Positions 1-8,488 of a stretch of DNA of 21,761 nt are shown in pieces. Location: NCBI GenBank assembly GCA_964638715.1, contig CAZWZF010000071.1:1-21761 (forward strand). Direction: 5' to 3'. Made by a program: the position numbers and the translations under genes. How positions within the stretch are numbered: position 1 is the first letter of the stretch; the number at the start of each line of letters is the position of its first letter. The notes below the pieces were generated by a model. The model saw only the letters and a program-made list of their open reading frames with translations. It was not told the DNA's origin and ran no database searches. The DNA comes from JBAXQQ01 sp037131695 (GTDB lineage Bacteria > Armatimonadota > Hebobacteria > CAIYQO01).

Positions 1-2580
1 AGCCATGCTAATATTTTTCTTTATAATATTATAATAACTTTCTGGTTTACAGCTCTTTTCAAGATCAGGAATTTCTGAACTGCATATCTTAATTTGCAAT
101 TCAGAATTATTGTCTATGCACATTACTGTGTCTTTAGAACTTGATAATTCAACAATTCCTGATAATTGTTTTATCATGTTCATATATGATTCCTTATTGT
201 TCTCTGAACCAACGATAACTAATTTCTTTTTGGCTCTTGTCATAGCAACATATAATAACCTTGACTCTTCTTTTAATTCTTTACTTTTTGATTTATTTAA
301 TAACTTGATATACTCTTCTGGTTCAACATACTCATCATCATCTAAATTGTAATATTTCATTAATAATTTGTTTTCTTTAAATACAAACAATGATTTACTG
401 TTTTTTTCTAATGTTCTGCTTGCATCTGCCAAAAAAACTACCGGTGCTTCTAATCCTTTTGCTGCATGAATTGTCATTATTTTTACAACATTGCTTTTTT
501 CAGCTTCAACTGGTGCAGATGCTTCCTTATTCATATACTTTTCCATCATATCAATATATCTTGTAAATTCTTTTAGATCGAATATTCCACGTGCATTAAA
601 TTCAGTTGCTACTTCACGAAATTTCATTAGATTAGCATATTTCTGTAAACCATTACCTGACATCAGTAATACCTGGGTATATCCTGAATATTTCAAAATT
701 GCATCTATAATTGATATCGGACTGCCTTCTGGAATATGTTGCTGAATCTTCTTCAAATCAGTTAAAAACTTCTCTATTTTGTATTTATCATTTTTATTAA
801 TATTTTTATTGTTTTCACAGTCATGCAATCTTAACCACAAGCTACCTATTTCATTATTTTTAATATTTGGAACACTGCTTTTATCATTAATTAACCAAAA
901 CATTGTATCATCTGACAATTTTACAATAGGCGAACGAAGCACTGTAGCTAACGATACATCATCCATAGGATTCATAGCACAATTTATCATTGCTATAATA
1001 TCGCGGATTTCTACACTTTTATAAAAACCTCTTCCTTTAACAACATAACATGGAATATCGGCATTTGATAATTCATCTTCATATAATTTGATATCAGTTG
1101 TACTTCTCAATAATATTAAAATATCTGAATACTTTATTCCTTCATTTTCAATCATTTTCTTTATTCTGCTGCTTATCCATCTTCCTTCAGCTTTTCTTAA
1201 TTCTTCTGCGCTGCCTTCCATTGATAATGACATTATTTCTGTTTTTACATCATTTGAAGAATCTTGTTCAACCATTGGTTCCAACTCTTCATACACGAAT
1301 AAATTTTCATCTTTATTATTTACAGACCATCTTTTCAGAAATATATTATTTATAATTTCGATTATATCTTTTTGAGTACGGTAATTCTTACTCATCACCA
1401 CTCTCTCGCCATTATTATCTGCCAAAATTTCTTTTTCAATATCTGTATATAATTTTATATCAGAGCCATTAAAGCCATAAATCGACTGCTTTACATCACC
1501 AACTAAGAAAAGTTTCGCATTGCCACGGACAGAAGATATTATGTCGTATTGCAGAAAACTTGTATCCTGAAATTCGTCAACCATTATATGTTTGTATTTT
1601 CTATTATATGATTCTTTCACACCAGGCATTTTTTCATCATTTAACAACTTTCGCGATAATCGCATCATGTCATTATAATCTATCAATCCACGCCGTATTT
1701 TTTCTTCATTATACATTTCTTCAATATTTATTAATAAATTAATAGAAGCTACAGTATATGGAAAAATTTTCATTGCTAATAATTCTTCTCTGTACCTGAT
1801 AAATTTATTAGCAATTGGTTTCCAATTGTCATTTTTAATCTTTATATCTAATTTACTTACCTTTAAATAAAGGATGTCATCTTGAAAGTCTACATTTAAA
1901 GATAACAGAGAGATAATTTCAGTTAAAAAGTTCTTTTCAGATTCAGTTAATTTAATACCTGATAACAATAAATTGTTAATATCATCGATAATTTCTGTAG
2001 ATGTTGTATTGATTACGGTATTATTCGAGAAAGGTAAATCCCTTGCGCTTATACCTTGAGTTGAAATTTCACGATATAAATCAAATAATTCACTTTGCAA
2101 TTTTTCAACATTATAATCAAGAAGCAATTTTTGCATTTCTTTATATTTATTTTCTGTATCAGCCAGGTGCCATATTTTATGTTTCAATAATTCGAAAACT
2201 GAATATAATAATGTGAGGCTTTCTGCTTCGTCCAACACTCGATACGCCGGGTCTATACCTGCTTCCAGTGCATATTCACGCAATATTTCTTCACAAAATG
2301 AATGAACTGTACATATTTGTGCCCGTAAAACTTGTTGCCGTAGATATTGATTATCATCACCAAGCATCTCTAAAATACGTTCACGCATTTCCATTGCTGC
2401 TTTTTTTGTGAAAGTAATAGTAAGGATCGATTCCGGGGAAATTTTACAGGTATCAATTAGCCACAAATACCTGCTGGTTAAAACTGCTGTTTTACCAGAA
2501 CCTGCACCCGCAGAGACAATGACAGTATCTTTATCTGACATTGCTGCTTTTGTCTGTTCATCGTTGAGTTTAAATTCCAT
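1..2580 (-). CDS. AddA/RecB-like UvrD-family ATP-dependent DNA helicase, 3' end beyond window
   Basis: The minus-strand frame is open from the ATG at 2578-2580 to the left edge: 860 codons without a stop, so the C-terminus is missing. Superfamily 1 helicase motifs are in order: Q motif (LNDEQ, 5-9), Walker A (SAGAGSGKT, 23-31), motif Ia (TFTKKAAMEMRERI, 56-69), TVHSFC (91-96), Walker B (VDEFQDT, 334-340), GDVKQSIYGF (361-370), MTIHAAKGLE (702-711) and LLYVAMTRAKK (about 775-785). These fit an ATP-driven 3'-5' DNA translocase of the UvrD/AddA/RecB group used in double-strand-break repair. The spacing (long insertions, motif VI near 780) is closer to AddA (about 1,200 residues) than to UvrD/PcrA (about 720). 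The C-terminal nuclease domain that would prove AddA lies outside the window. The start overlaps the end of the AI-2E transporter gene by 11 bases, so translation is probably coupled. No addB is visible. Helicase identity is certain; AddA is likely. Confidence 0.9.
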   Translation of the reverse strand, partial: MEFKLNDEQTKAAMSDKDTVIVSAGAGSGKTAVLTSRYLWLIDTCKISPESILTITFTKKAAMEMRERILEMLGDDNQYLRQQVLRAQICTVHSFCEEILREYALEAGIDPAYRVLDEAESLTLLYSVFELLKHKIWHLADTENKYKEMQKLLLDYNVEKLQSELFDLYREISTQGISARDLPFSNNTVINTTSTEIIDDINNLLLSGIKLTESEKNFLTEIISLLSLNVDFQDDILYLKVSKLDIKIKNDNWKPIANKFIRYREELLAMKIFPYTVASINLLINIEEMYNEEKIRRGLIDYNDMMRLSRKLLNDEKMPGVKESYNRKYKHIMVDEFQDTSFLQYDIISSVRGNAKLFLVGDVKQSIYGFNGSDIKLYTDIEKEILADNNGERVVMSKNYRTQKDIIEIINNIFLKRWSVNNKDENLFVYEELEPMVEQDSSNDVKTEIMSLSMEGSAEELRKAEGRWISSRIKKMIENEGIKYSDILILLRSTTDIKLYEDELSNADIPCYVVKGRGFYKSVEIRDIIAMINCAMNPMDDVSLATVLRSPIVKLSDDTMFWLINDKSSVPNIKNNEIGSLWLRLHDCENNKNINKNDKYKIEKFLTDLKKIQQHIPEGSPISIIDAILKYSGYTQVLLMSGNGLQKYANLMKFREVATEFNARGIFDLKEFTRYIDMMEKYMNKEASAPVEAEKSNVVKIMTIHAAKGLEAPVVFLADASRTLEKNSKSLFVFKENKLLMKYYNLDDDEYVEPEEYIKLLNKSKSKELKEESRLLYVAMTRAKKKLVIVGSENNKESYMNMIKQLSGIVELSSSKDTVMCIDNNSELQIKICSSEIPDLEKSCKPESYYNIIKKNISMA

Positions 2581-3664
2581 TCCTGCTGCCACTTCTCATT
2601 TTCTTAATATGCGGAAAAATAACTTCGTTAAATATAACATGTATTGCTGAAGCAGTAGGTATAGCAAGAATTGCACCAAATATACCAAGTAATGATGCAC
2701 CTATCAACACAGAAATAATAATAGAAATCGGAGCTAATCCGACATTTTTTGACATTACTCTTGGAGCAATTATATAGTTTTCTGTTTGCGTTAACACGAT
2801 GAAGAATACAATAACAGTTATTATCTTCCATATTGGATAACCCATTGCTAAGATAATAATTATCGCTGGTACAAATGCTGCCGTAGGACCAACCATCGGA
2901 ATTAGCTCACCTAAGCCTCCAACAACTGCTATAACACCCGGATATTCAACTTGTAATGCTAACATTACCGGCCAAATAATACAGGTAATTATGATAGCTA
3001 AAATTATTTGACCCCGCAGCCACCCACCGATACGAGAAGCGATACTATTTACAATAAAACTAACTCTTTCCTGTTTTGCGGGTGGGATGAATCTTATGAT
3101 ATTTTTTAATATACCTTCTTTAAATACAGAGAAAAACACTGACAAAACAAACGCTAAACCTAAAGAAGCGACAATACCTAAAAATCCAAATACTGCCTGG
3201 GTTGTTGACCATATATATGTACCAATATGTGATGATTGAGAGCTAAACCATAATTTTAAATTATCAGCATTAAAAGTTTGCGGGAATCTGTTTACTATAA
3301 CGTGAGTAAACCATGTTCCAATTTTCTCTTTTATAGTTTCGTCCTGGAAAAATCTCATCCCTTCAATAACAGCATTAGATAACAACATACCTATAAAAAA
3401 AAATAAGATCAATAATGATAGAAATGCGACTAAAAAAACTGTAACACCACGTGGAAGCCACTTTTTTTTCAAACCTTGGACATAATTTACCAGTGGTTCC
3501 ATTGTAGTAGCAAGAAGCACAGCAATTGCTATAATGAATAAAATTGGGGCAATTTTATATAGGATGAAAACAAGCAATAAGATACCTAAACAAGATAAAA
3601 AGAATCCTATTGGCGAGAACTTTTCACTTCTTCGGTTCTGCATTCGGCTTTTTGATGGTGCCAT
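2570..3664 (-). CDS. AI-2E family transporter (PerM/TqsA-like membrane protein)
   Basis: 364 residues, the usual size of the AI-2E exporter / PerM family (UPF0118). A basic N-terminus is followed by hydrophobic segments at about 17-58 and 71-100, a mostly soluble stretch at about 100-165, and a C-terminal membrane block. That block carries the family signatures GELIPMVGPTAAFVP and, near the end, VLIGASLLGIFGAILAIP. Members export small molecules such as autoinducer-2 or act in cation/proton antiport; the substrate cannot be told here. The start at 3664 is preferred because AAGGTGG lies 9 bases upstream; the next ATG (residue 8) has no comparable site. The gene begins inside the last 41 bases of the PP2C phosphatase gene and overlaps the helicase start by 11 bases, so it is an internal operon gene. 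Confidence 0.9.
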   Translation of the reverse strand: MAPSKSRMQNRRSEKFSPIGFFLSCLGILLLVFILYKIAPILFIIAIAVLLATTMEPLVNYVQGLKKKWLPRGVTVFLVAFLSLLILFFFIGMLLSNAVIEGMRFFQDETIKEKIGTWFTHVIVNRFPQTFNADNLKLWFSSQSSHIGTYIWSTTQAVFGFLGIVASLGLAFVLSVFFSVFKEGILKNIIRFIPPAKQERVSFIVNSIASRIGGWLRGQIILAIIITCIIWPVMLALQVEYPGVIAVVGGLGELIPMVGPTAAFVPAIIIILAMGYPIWKIITVIVFFIVLTQTENYIIAPRVMSKNVGLAPISIIISVLIGASLLGIFGAILAIPTASAIHVIFNEVIFPHIKKMRSGSRNGI

Positions 3665-4778
3665 TTTCCTTGTCCACCTTCGTATTATTTAGTTTTTCAC
3701 TTTTTATCGATTCTTCCATTTGATGTAAAAAAGCTTCGCCGTCTTCAATACTATCAATAGTTTTCCCTGTTGTGAAATTTATACTGCGGTACTCTTCAAC
3801 TTTATATATATCTTGTTCATATATAATAGAATCTTCGACCATTTTATTGGGCATAAATGGAATCAAGGGATGATATACAAATATTGCTAATTTTCTGGTT
3901 TCCGGGTTAATTTTTACAATAAACTTTTTATAAATTAAACCAGCAACTAAATAAACTACCAAAAATAATGCCAATGCTGAGATTAATGCAACAAAACCAT
4001 TTTTCCAGTGACTTACAGGTTTTATTTCTGGAGTCAGTTTTTTTTCTTCATAAATAACCGCATCAAACTCAATTGTAATTACGGTAACATTATCATGACC
4101 GCCGGTATTCAGAGATCTATCAATTAATAATTTATTAATTTCGTCGGGTGATATTTTTTTGGCTAATTCATTTTTTATTACATTATCATCTACAGCACCA
4201 GATAATCCATCAGTACAAAGCAGCAACTTATCGCCATTATATAACTCTATGCTATTTACATCCGGCATATATTCAGACCCATCTGCTAACACGCGTGTCA
4301 CCATATTCCGCATAGGATGAGATAAAGCTTCTATTTCAGTAATAACTTTGGCATCAACTAACTCTTGTACAACAGAATGATCATGAGTAACTCTTGTTAG
4401 AAGATTGTTACGCAGTAAATAGAGCCTGCTATCGCCTAAATTAGCATAAAACAATTTATTATTTCGAATAACTGCAACAACAACAGTTGTTCCCATTTTA
4501 GAGCAAGCACTATCTTCGCTAACTTTTGCGGAAATTAAAAAGAAAACATCATTGGCTATTTGGTTAAGATTATCAATAATTTCTTCTTCAGGACATTCAG
4601 ATAAGGACTGTGAGTATTTTTCTATAGTTGTTACTGCAAATTGACTGGCGACTTCGCCGCAATGATGTCCGCCCATTCCATCAGCGACAGCAAATACTAC
4701 GCCATTTTCTGATAGAAAATAGGCATCTTCATTTGTCTGTCTTACTTTACCAATATCGGTAGATGCGGCAAATTTCAT
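3624..4778 (-). CDS. PP2C-family serine/threonine protein phosphatase, membrane-anchored
   Basis: 384 residues. The N-terminal ~240 residues are a complete PP2C (PPM) metal-dependent phosphatase of the Stp/PrpC type: RQTNEDAY at 13-20, DGMGGHHCG at 33-41, GDSRLYLLR near 115-123, THDHSVVQ near 131-138, CTDGLSG near 188-194 and GGHDNVTVI at 226-234. The metal ligands D33, D190 and D229 are present. It would remove phosphate from Ser/Thr residues, normally opposing a Hanks-type kinase. Unlike the ~240-residue soluble PrpC/Stp1 proteins, it has one hydrophobic segment at about 261-283, then about 100 residues predicted outside the membrane and a lysine-rich tail. No kinase gene lies in the window. 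Its ATG directly abuts the cmk stop codon (TAAATG) and its end overlaps the AI-2E gene by 41 bases. Confidence 0.92.
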   Translation of the reverse strand: MKFAASTDIGKVRQTNEDAYFLSENGVVFAVADGMGGHHCGEVASQFAVTTIEKYSQSLSECPEEEIIDNLNQIANDVFFLISAKVSEDSACSKMGTTVVVAVIRNNKLFYANLGDSRLYLLRNNLLTRVTHDHSVVQELVDAKVITEIEALSHPMRNMVTRVLADGSEYMPDVNSIELYNGDKLLLCTDGLSGAVDDNVIKNELAKKISPDEINKLLIDRSLNTGGHDNVTVITIEFDAVIYEEKKLTPEIKPVSHWKNGFVALISALALFLVVYLVAGLIYKKFIVKINPETRKLAIFVYHPLIPFMPNKMVEDSIIYEQDIYKVEEYRSINFTTGKTIDSIEDGEAFLHQMEESIKSEKLNNTKVDKENGTIKKPNAEPKK

Positions 4779-5510
4779 TTATACTATACCGGCAGCTTTC
4801 CCTAATGCCTTTCCTTTTATATCGGGTCTTTTACGATGGATTTCGTATACTTTGACAATTAAATCAACCACTTGTTCCAAGGTTTTCCCATCAGATTTCA
4901 ATAAAATAGCGTCATCAGAAGCTTTTAATGGTGATGCTTCACGTTCTTCATCACGTTTATCTCTTTCAGTAACGTCATTCAATACTTCTTTATACGTTAT
5001 ATATTCGCCTTTATCTGAGTGTTCTTTCCAACGGCGCATTGCTCTTTCTTCAACTGATGCTGTTAGGAAAATCTTAATTTCAGCCTTGGGAAATACTACA
5101 GTCTGAATGTCGCGGCCTTCCATTATTACGCCGCCTTCCTCACCCATTTGTTGCTGGCTCTTTACAAGTTGCTCTCTTAATTCAGGATACATGGCAATAA
5201 TAGAAGCCATCTCAGCAACCTGAGAACCGGATATTTTATCAGTTATATCTTCATCAGCAATATATGTGCGAATTGAACCAATACGGTCAAGTGAGAATGA
5301 CATCTCGAGTGATGACGCAATCTGAACAATACGGTTGACATCACCAGGTACAATTCCTTCACGAATTGCTGTCAATGCCACAGCACGATACATTGCACCG
5401 CTGTTTATATAATGCAGACCTGTTTTCTGCGCTACTTTTCTTGCTACAGAACTTTTACCAGAACCAGCAGGACCGTCAATAGCGATCACTGGCAGTCTTT
5501 TAACCATCAT
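4779..5510 (-). CDS. cmk: cytidylate kinase
   Basis: 243 residues, slightly longer than the usual ~220-230. It phosphorylates CMP and dCMP with ATP in pyrimidine nucleotide salvage. Visible features are the P-loop GPAGSGKSS (13-21), the substrate-binding SGAMYRAVAL (37-46), EGRDIQTVVFP in the middle of the protein, and the lid-like RRWKEHSDKGE region followed by RDKRDEERE and SPLKASDDAILL, all standard Cmk motifs. The start is ATGATG at 5510; the first ATG overlaps the TAA stop of the upstream site-2 protease gene by one base, and the second (5505-5507) is an equally possible start. The C-terminus carries about 15 extra residues rich in Lys, Gly and Ala. Confidence 0.95.
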   Translation of the reverse strand: MMVKRLPVIAIDGPAGSGKSSVARKVAQKTGLHYINSGAMYRAVALTAIREGIVPGDVNRIVQIASSLEMSFSLDRIGSIRTYIADEDITDKISGSQVAEMASIIAMYPELREQLVKSQQQMGEEGGVIMEGRDIQTVVFPKAEIKIFLTASVEERAMRRWKEHSDKGEYITYKEVLNDVTERDKRDEEREASPLKASDDAILLKSDGKTLEQVVDLIVKVYEIHRKRPDIKGKALGKAAGIV

Positions 5511-6163
5511 TAAATTTGTATCCCTATTAGAAAATGTGTCAATGAATAAACAACATCAACTGCCGGACTAAGAATATATTTTAATCCACCAGTGAATATA
5601 AGTATAAATAGGACAAATTGCCATGCAGGATTATCAATTATCGGTCGAATATTATATGGAACCAAATAACTTAAAATATGATGCCCGTCTAAAGGGTAAA
5701 TCGGTAACAAATTAAAAATAGCCAAAACAGCATTAAGAATAATTCCATAAGTAAAAGTGAAATGTAAGCGATAAATAATTTCTAAATCTATTGTATTGGT
5801 ATTTAAAATAAACACATTAAAAATTTGATATATTCCCATCCAAGCAAACATTTGCAAAATATTACTCATTGGACCTGCAAAAGCAGAAATCATCCTGCCG
5901 AATGCTGGATTTCTAAAATTAGATGGATACATCGGAGAAGGCTTTCCCCACCCAAATCCAAATCCTGACATTGTAGAAACGATTATCATTATTGTTCCTA
6001 TAGGGTCAAGATGAACCAAAGGATTTAGTGTAACTCGACCTGCATTTCGAGGTGTGTGGTCACCCAAGCGATCAGTTGTCCAACAATGAGCAAACTCATG
6101 AATTGCAACTGAAAAAAGAATTATTAAAATTATTATAATTTTACTTAAGATGTCATCATACAT
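5510..6163 (-). CDS. site-2 protease family (M50) membrane metalloprotease
   Basis: 217 residues, the size of the small YwhC/FwdR-like rhomboid-unrelated S2P group. It is an intramembrane zinc protease by family. The zinc-binding HEFAH lies at 22-26 in the first membrane segment; AFAGPMSN is at 94-101; the third ligand motif NLLPIYPLDG is at 151-160 with D159. Further hydrophobic segments lie near 53-70, 92-120, 136-153 and 181-205. No PDZ domain is present, so it is not a full RseP. Substrates of this small class are mostly unknown. It is the first gene of the five-gene minus-strand operon, and its stop overlaps the cmk start by one base. A TATAAT-like box lies just upstream. Confidence 0.9.
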   Translation of the reverse strand: MYDDILSKIIIILIILFSVAIHEFAHCWTTDRLGDHTPRNAGRVTLNPLVHLDPIGTIMIIVSTMSGFGFGWGKPSPMYPSNFRNPAFGRMISAFAGPMSNILQMFAWMGIYQIFNVFILNTNTIDLEIIYRLHFTFTYGIILNAVLAIFNLLPIYPLDGHHILSYLVPYNIRPIIDNPAWQFVLFILIFTGGLKYILSPAVDVVYSLTHFLIGIQI

Positions 6164-6183
6164 TTATAAAATTACCCTGCAAA

Positions 6184-6189
6184 ATTATA
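6184..6189 (-). promoter_or_regulatory. possible -10 box for the site-2 protease operon
   Basis: The minus strand reads TATAAT here, placing transcription start near 6177, about 14 bases before the site-2 protease ATG. An AGGG lies between the two. No good -35 hexamer sits at 16-18 bases (TTAGCC at 18 bases is the best), so this is only a candidate. Confidence 0.3.
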
Positions 6190-6225
6190 GCAAAAATCAT
6201 AAAAAACGGCTAATATATATAAAAA

Positions 6226-6246
6226 TAACAGATAATACATCTGTTA
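6226..6246. promoter_or_regulatory. perfect 21-base palindrome, probable operator
   Basis: TAACAGAT, five spacer bases AATAC, then ATCTGTTA: two perfect 8-base arms 35 bases before the Gfo/Idh start codon, in the divergent region between that gene and the site-2 protease operon. Size, symmetry and place are those of a binding site for a dimeric helix-turn-helix repressor or activator (LacI, GntR or similar). The ATAAT bases across its centre could be part of a -10 box. No regulator gene is in the window. That it is an operator is inference. Confidence 0.45.
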
Positions 6247-6280
6247 AATCCAAACAAACATACTTTTTGGAGGTCATCCG

Positions 6281-7450
6281 ATGGAGAAACCTAAAATTAA
6301 CGTCGCCATGATCGGTTATAAGTTCATGGGGAAAGCACACAGTAACGCTTACCGTCAGGTAGCACGTATGATGAATCCTGCGGCAACACCAGTTATGAAA
6401 TTACTGGTTGGAAGGACTGCAGACGCATTAGCCGCAGCTGCAATTGAATACGGGTGGGACAAGACGTCAACAGATTATAAGAAAGCTGTTAAACGTTCTG
6501 ACATTGATATGGTTGACGTTGTGGTGCCAAATAATGCCCATAAAGAAGTCATCATGGCAGCAATTAACGCTGGTAAACATGTATTCGCTGAAAAACCGCT
6601 GGCTATGAATTATCGCGATGCTGTTACTATGGCGAAAGCAGCAAAGAAAGCTGGCGTTAAAAACATGGTGAACTTCAATTATCGATTTTGCCCTGCAGTC
6701 AGCCTGGCGAAACAGTTAATTGATGAAGGACGAATTGGCAAAATATTTCAATTCCGAGGTTTGTATTTACAGGATTGGATAATCGACCCGGAATTCCCGT
6801 TAGTTTGGCGGTTAGACAAATCAGTTGCCGGTTCAGGCTCGCATGGGGATTTAAATGCCCATGTCATCGATCTGGCAACCTGGCTGGTTGGCGATATCGC
6901 AGAAGTAAGCTCAGCAATGGAAACATTTGTAAAGAAACGTCCATTACAGTCTCAAACAACTGGCGGCCTTTCCGCTGCTGCTGGAGAAGGTTATGGTGAT
7001 GTTACCGTTGATGATGCAGTAATTTCACTGGCACGATTTAAAAACGGCGCAATTGGAACTTTTGAAGCATCACGTTTCTGTGCCGGACATAAAAACGCGA
7101 TTATCTTTGAAATCAATGGCGATAAAGGTTCTATTCGTTTTGAATTTGAAAGAATGAATGAACTTCAATATTTCAATCGCGAAGACCCGCCACATGCGCA
7201 GGGATTCCGCACCATACTGGCAACTGAAAGCATTCATCCTTATATGACAGCATGGTGGCCACCAGGACATATCATTGGTTACGAACAAGGATTCTGCCAT
7301 TCGGTATATAATTTCATGGATTGCATTGTTAATGATAAGAAACCATCACCAGATTTTGCAGATGCGGCAAAAATTAATGCTGTTTTGGATGCAATGACCA
7401 AATCATCAAATACACGCAGTTGGGTAAAGGTTCCAGAGGTTGAGATTTAA
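6281..7450 (+). CDS. Gfo/Idh/MocA-family NAD(P)-dependent oxidoreductase
   Basis: 389 residues. An N-terminal Rossmann fold (about 1-125) precedes the Gfo/Idh/MocA C-terminal domain. The dinucleotide loop reads IGYKFMGKAHSNAY (11-24), with Lys where the textbook GxGxxG has its second Gly. Next come the conserved EKPLA (104-108), NYR (133-135) and the catalytic-type HGDLNAHVIDL (188-198), with D190 and H194 in the positions of the family's catalytic Asp and His. Such enzymes oxidise or reduce sugar, inositol or sugar-acid substrates; the substrate cannot be read from sequence. A GGAGGT at 6269-6274 gives a strong ribosome binding site. It is followed by a sugar isomerase gene after 61 bases, so the pair probably catalyses sequential sugar steps. 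Base composition is visibly richer in G+C than the neighbouring operons. Confidence 0.92.
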   Translation: MEKPKINVAMIGYKFMGKAHSNAYRQVARMMNPAATPVMKLLVGRTADALAAAAIEYGWDKTSTDYKKAVKRSDIDMVDVVVPNNAHKEVIMAAINAGKHVFAEKPLAMNYRDAVTMAKAAKKAGVKNMVNFNYRFCPAVSLAKQLIDEGRIGKIFQFRGLYLQDWIIDPEFPLVWRLDKSVAGSGSHGDLNAHVIDLATWLVGDIAEVSSAMETFVKKRPLQSQTTGGLSAAAGEGYGDVTVDDAVISLARFKNGAIGTFEASRFCAGHKNAIIFEINGDKGSIRFEFERMNELQYFNREDPPHAQGFRTILATESIHPYMTAWWPPGHIIGYEQGFCHSVYNFMDCIVNDKKPSPDFADAAKINAVLDAMTKSSNTRSWVKVPEVEI

Positions 7451-7473
7451 CAATATTTAAACTACAATACTGT

Positions 7474-7486
7474 CGGTCAACGACCG
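7474..7486 (+). other. small hairpin between the oxidoreductase and isomerase genes
   Basis: CGGTC, AAC, GACCG forms a 5-base-pair stem with a 3-base loop. It lies 14 bases before the GGAGG of the isomerase gene and is not followed by a T run, so it is not a terminator. It may be an RNA-processing or stability element, or chance. Confidence 0.25.
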
Positions 7487-7511
7487 CGTAAAATAAATCG
7501 GAGGAAAAAAT

Positions 7512-8480
7512 ATGAAAATCGGCGTATTTGCTGTGCTTTTCAGCCAAATGCCATTAGAACAAGCAATGGACTACATTAAAGCTGCTGGTTGCGATGCAGT
7601 AGAAATTGGTACCGGCGCATATCCTGGCGGTGCTCACTGCCCATTGGATGAACTGGTGGCAGACCCGTCAAAAGCTAAAAGCTGGATGAAAAAGATTACT
7701 GATAAGGGTCTGGAAATTTCAGCATTATCATGTCATGGCAACCCCATTCATCCTGATGCATCATTTTCAAAAGAGCATCATGATATCTTCTCAAAAACAA
7801 TCGATCTTGCTGGAATTTTAGGAATTGATACCGTTGTTAATTTCTCAGGTTGTCCTGGAGATCAGCCAGGCGCAAAATATCCAAATTGGGTAACCTGTGC
7901 ATGGCCGCCTGATTTCCTTGATATTTTGAAATATCAGTGGGATGACGTCGCGATTCCTTATTGGAAAGAAATGAACTCGAAAATGAAATCCAAAGGTGTT
8001 AGAGTTGCATTAGAAATGCACCCTGGTTTCATCGTTTATAACACAGATACCGCTTTAAAACTGCGCAATGCCTGTGGTGAGCAGATTGGCGTTAACTTCG
8101 ACCCAAGCCATCTTTTCTGGCAAGGAATTGACCCGGTTTATGCACTTCGAAAACTTGGTGATGCCGGAGCAATTTTCCACTTCCACGCTAAAGACTGTAA
8201 AATCGATGAAATTAACACCAAAACAACCGGTGTTTTAGATACTAAGAACTACACCGATGAAATGAACCGATCATGGATTTTCCGCACCATTGGTTATGGA
8301 CATAATGCAGAAGTCTGGAAACAGATGATCAGCACATTACGCTTAATCGGTTATGATGGAGCATTATCCATCGAACATGAGGATAGTTTGATGAGTACCG
8401 AAGAAGGATTCAAAAAAGCTGTATGGTTCCTGCAGCAGTGCATTATCAGAGAACAAGCCGGTCCGGCATACTGGGCATAA
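7512..8480 (+). CDS. sugar phosphate isomerase/epimerase (xylose-isomerase-like TIM barrel)
   Basis: 322 residues, the usual size of the AP-endonuclease-2 / xylose-isomerase-like TIM barrel family. Beta strands are evident: MKIGVFAVLF at the N-terminus, AVEIGTG (29-35), EISALSCHGNP (68-78), TVVNFSGCPG (107-116), VRVALEMHPG (163-172), IGVNFDPSHLFW (192-203), IFHFHAKD (221-228) and ALSIEHED (284-291). The likely divalent metal ligands are E168, D197, H223 or H225, and E288. Members isomerise or epimerise sugars and sugar acids. GGAGG at 7500-7504 is the ribosome binding site. The gene follows a Gfo/Idh oxidoreductase and ends just before a strong terminator, so the two make a self-contained sugar-conversion operon. 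The substrate is unknown. Like its partner, it is richer in G+C than nearby genes. Confidence 0.92.
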   Translation: MKIGVFAVLFSQMPLEQAMDYIKAAGCDAVEIGTGAYPGGAHCPLDELVADPSKAKSWMKKITDKGLEISALSCHGNPIHPDASFSKEHHDIFSKTIDLAGILGIDTVVNFSGCPGDQPGAKYPNWVTCAWPPDFLDILKYQWDDVAIPYWKEMNSKMKSKGVRVALEMHPGFIVYNTDTALKLRNACGEQIGVNFDPSHLFWQGIDPVYALRKLGDAGAIFHFHAKDCKIDEINTKTTGVLDTKNYTDEMNRSWIFRTIGYGHNAEVWKQMISTLRLIGYDGALSIEHEDSLMSTEEGFKKAVWFLQQCIIREQAGPAYWA

Positions 8481-8488
8481 AGATCAAA

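Noticed and set aside
491..1742. Several plus-strand open frames of 60-95 codons opposite the helicase gene
   Set aside because: They lie antisense to a continuous 860-codon frame with all helicase motifs, have low-complexity Ile/Leu/Ser-rich products, and lack ribosome binding sites.
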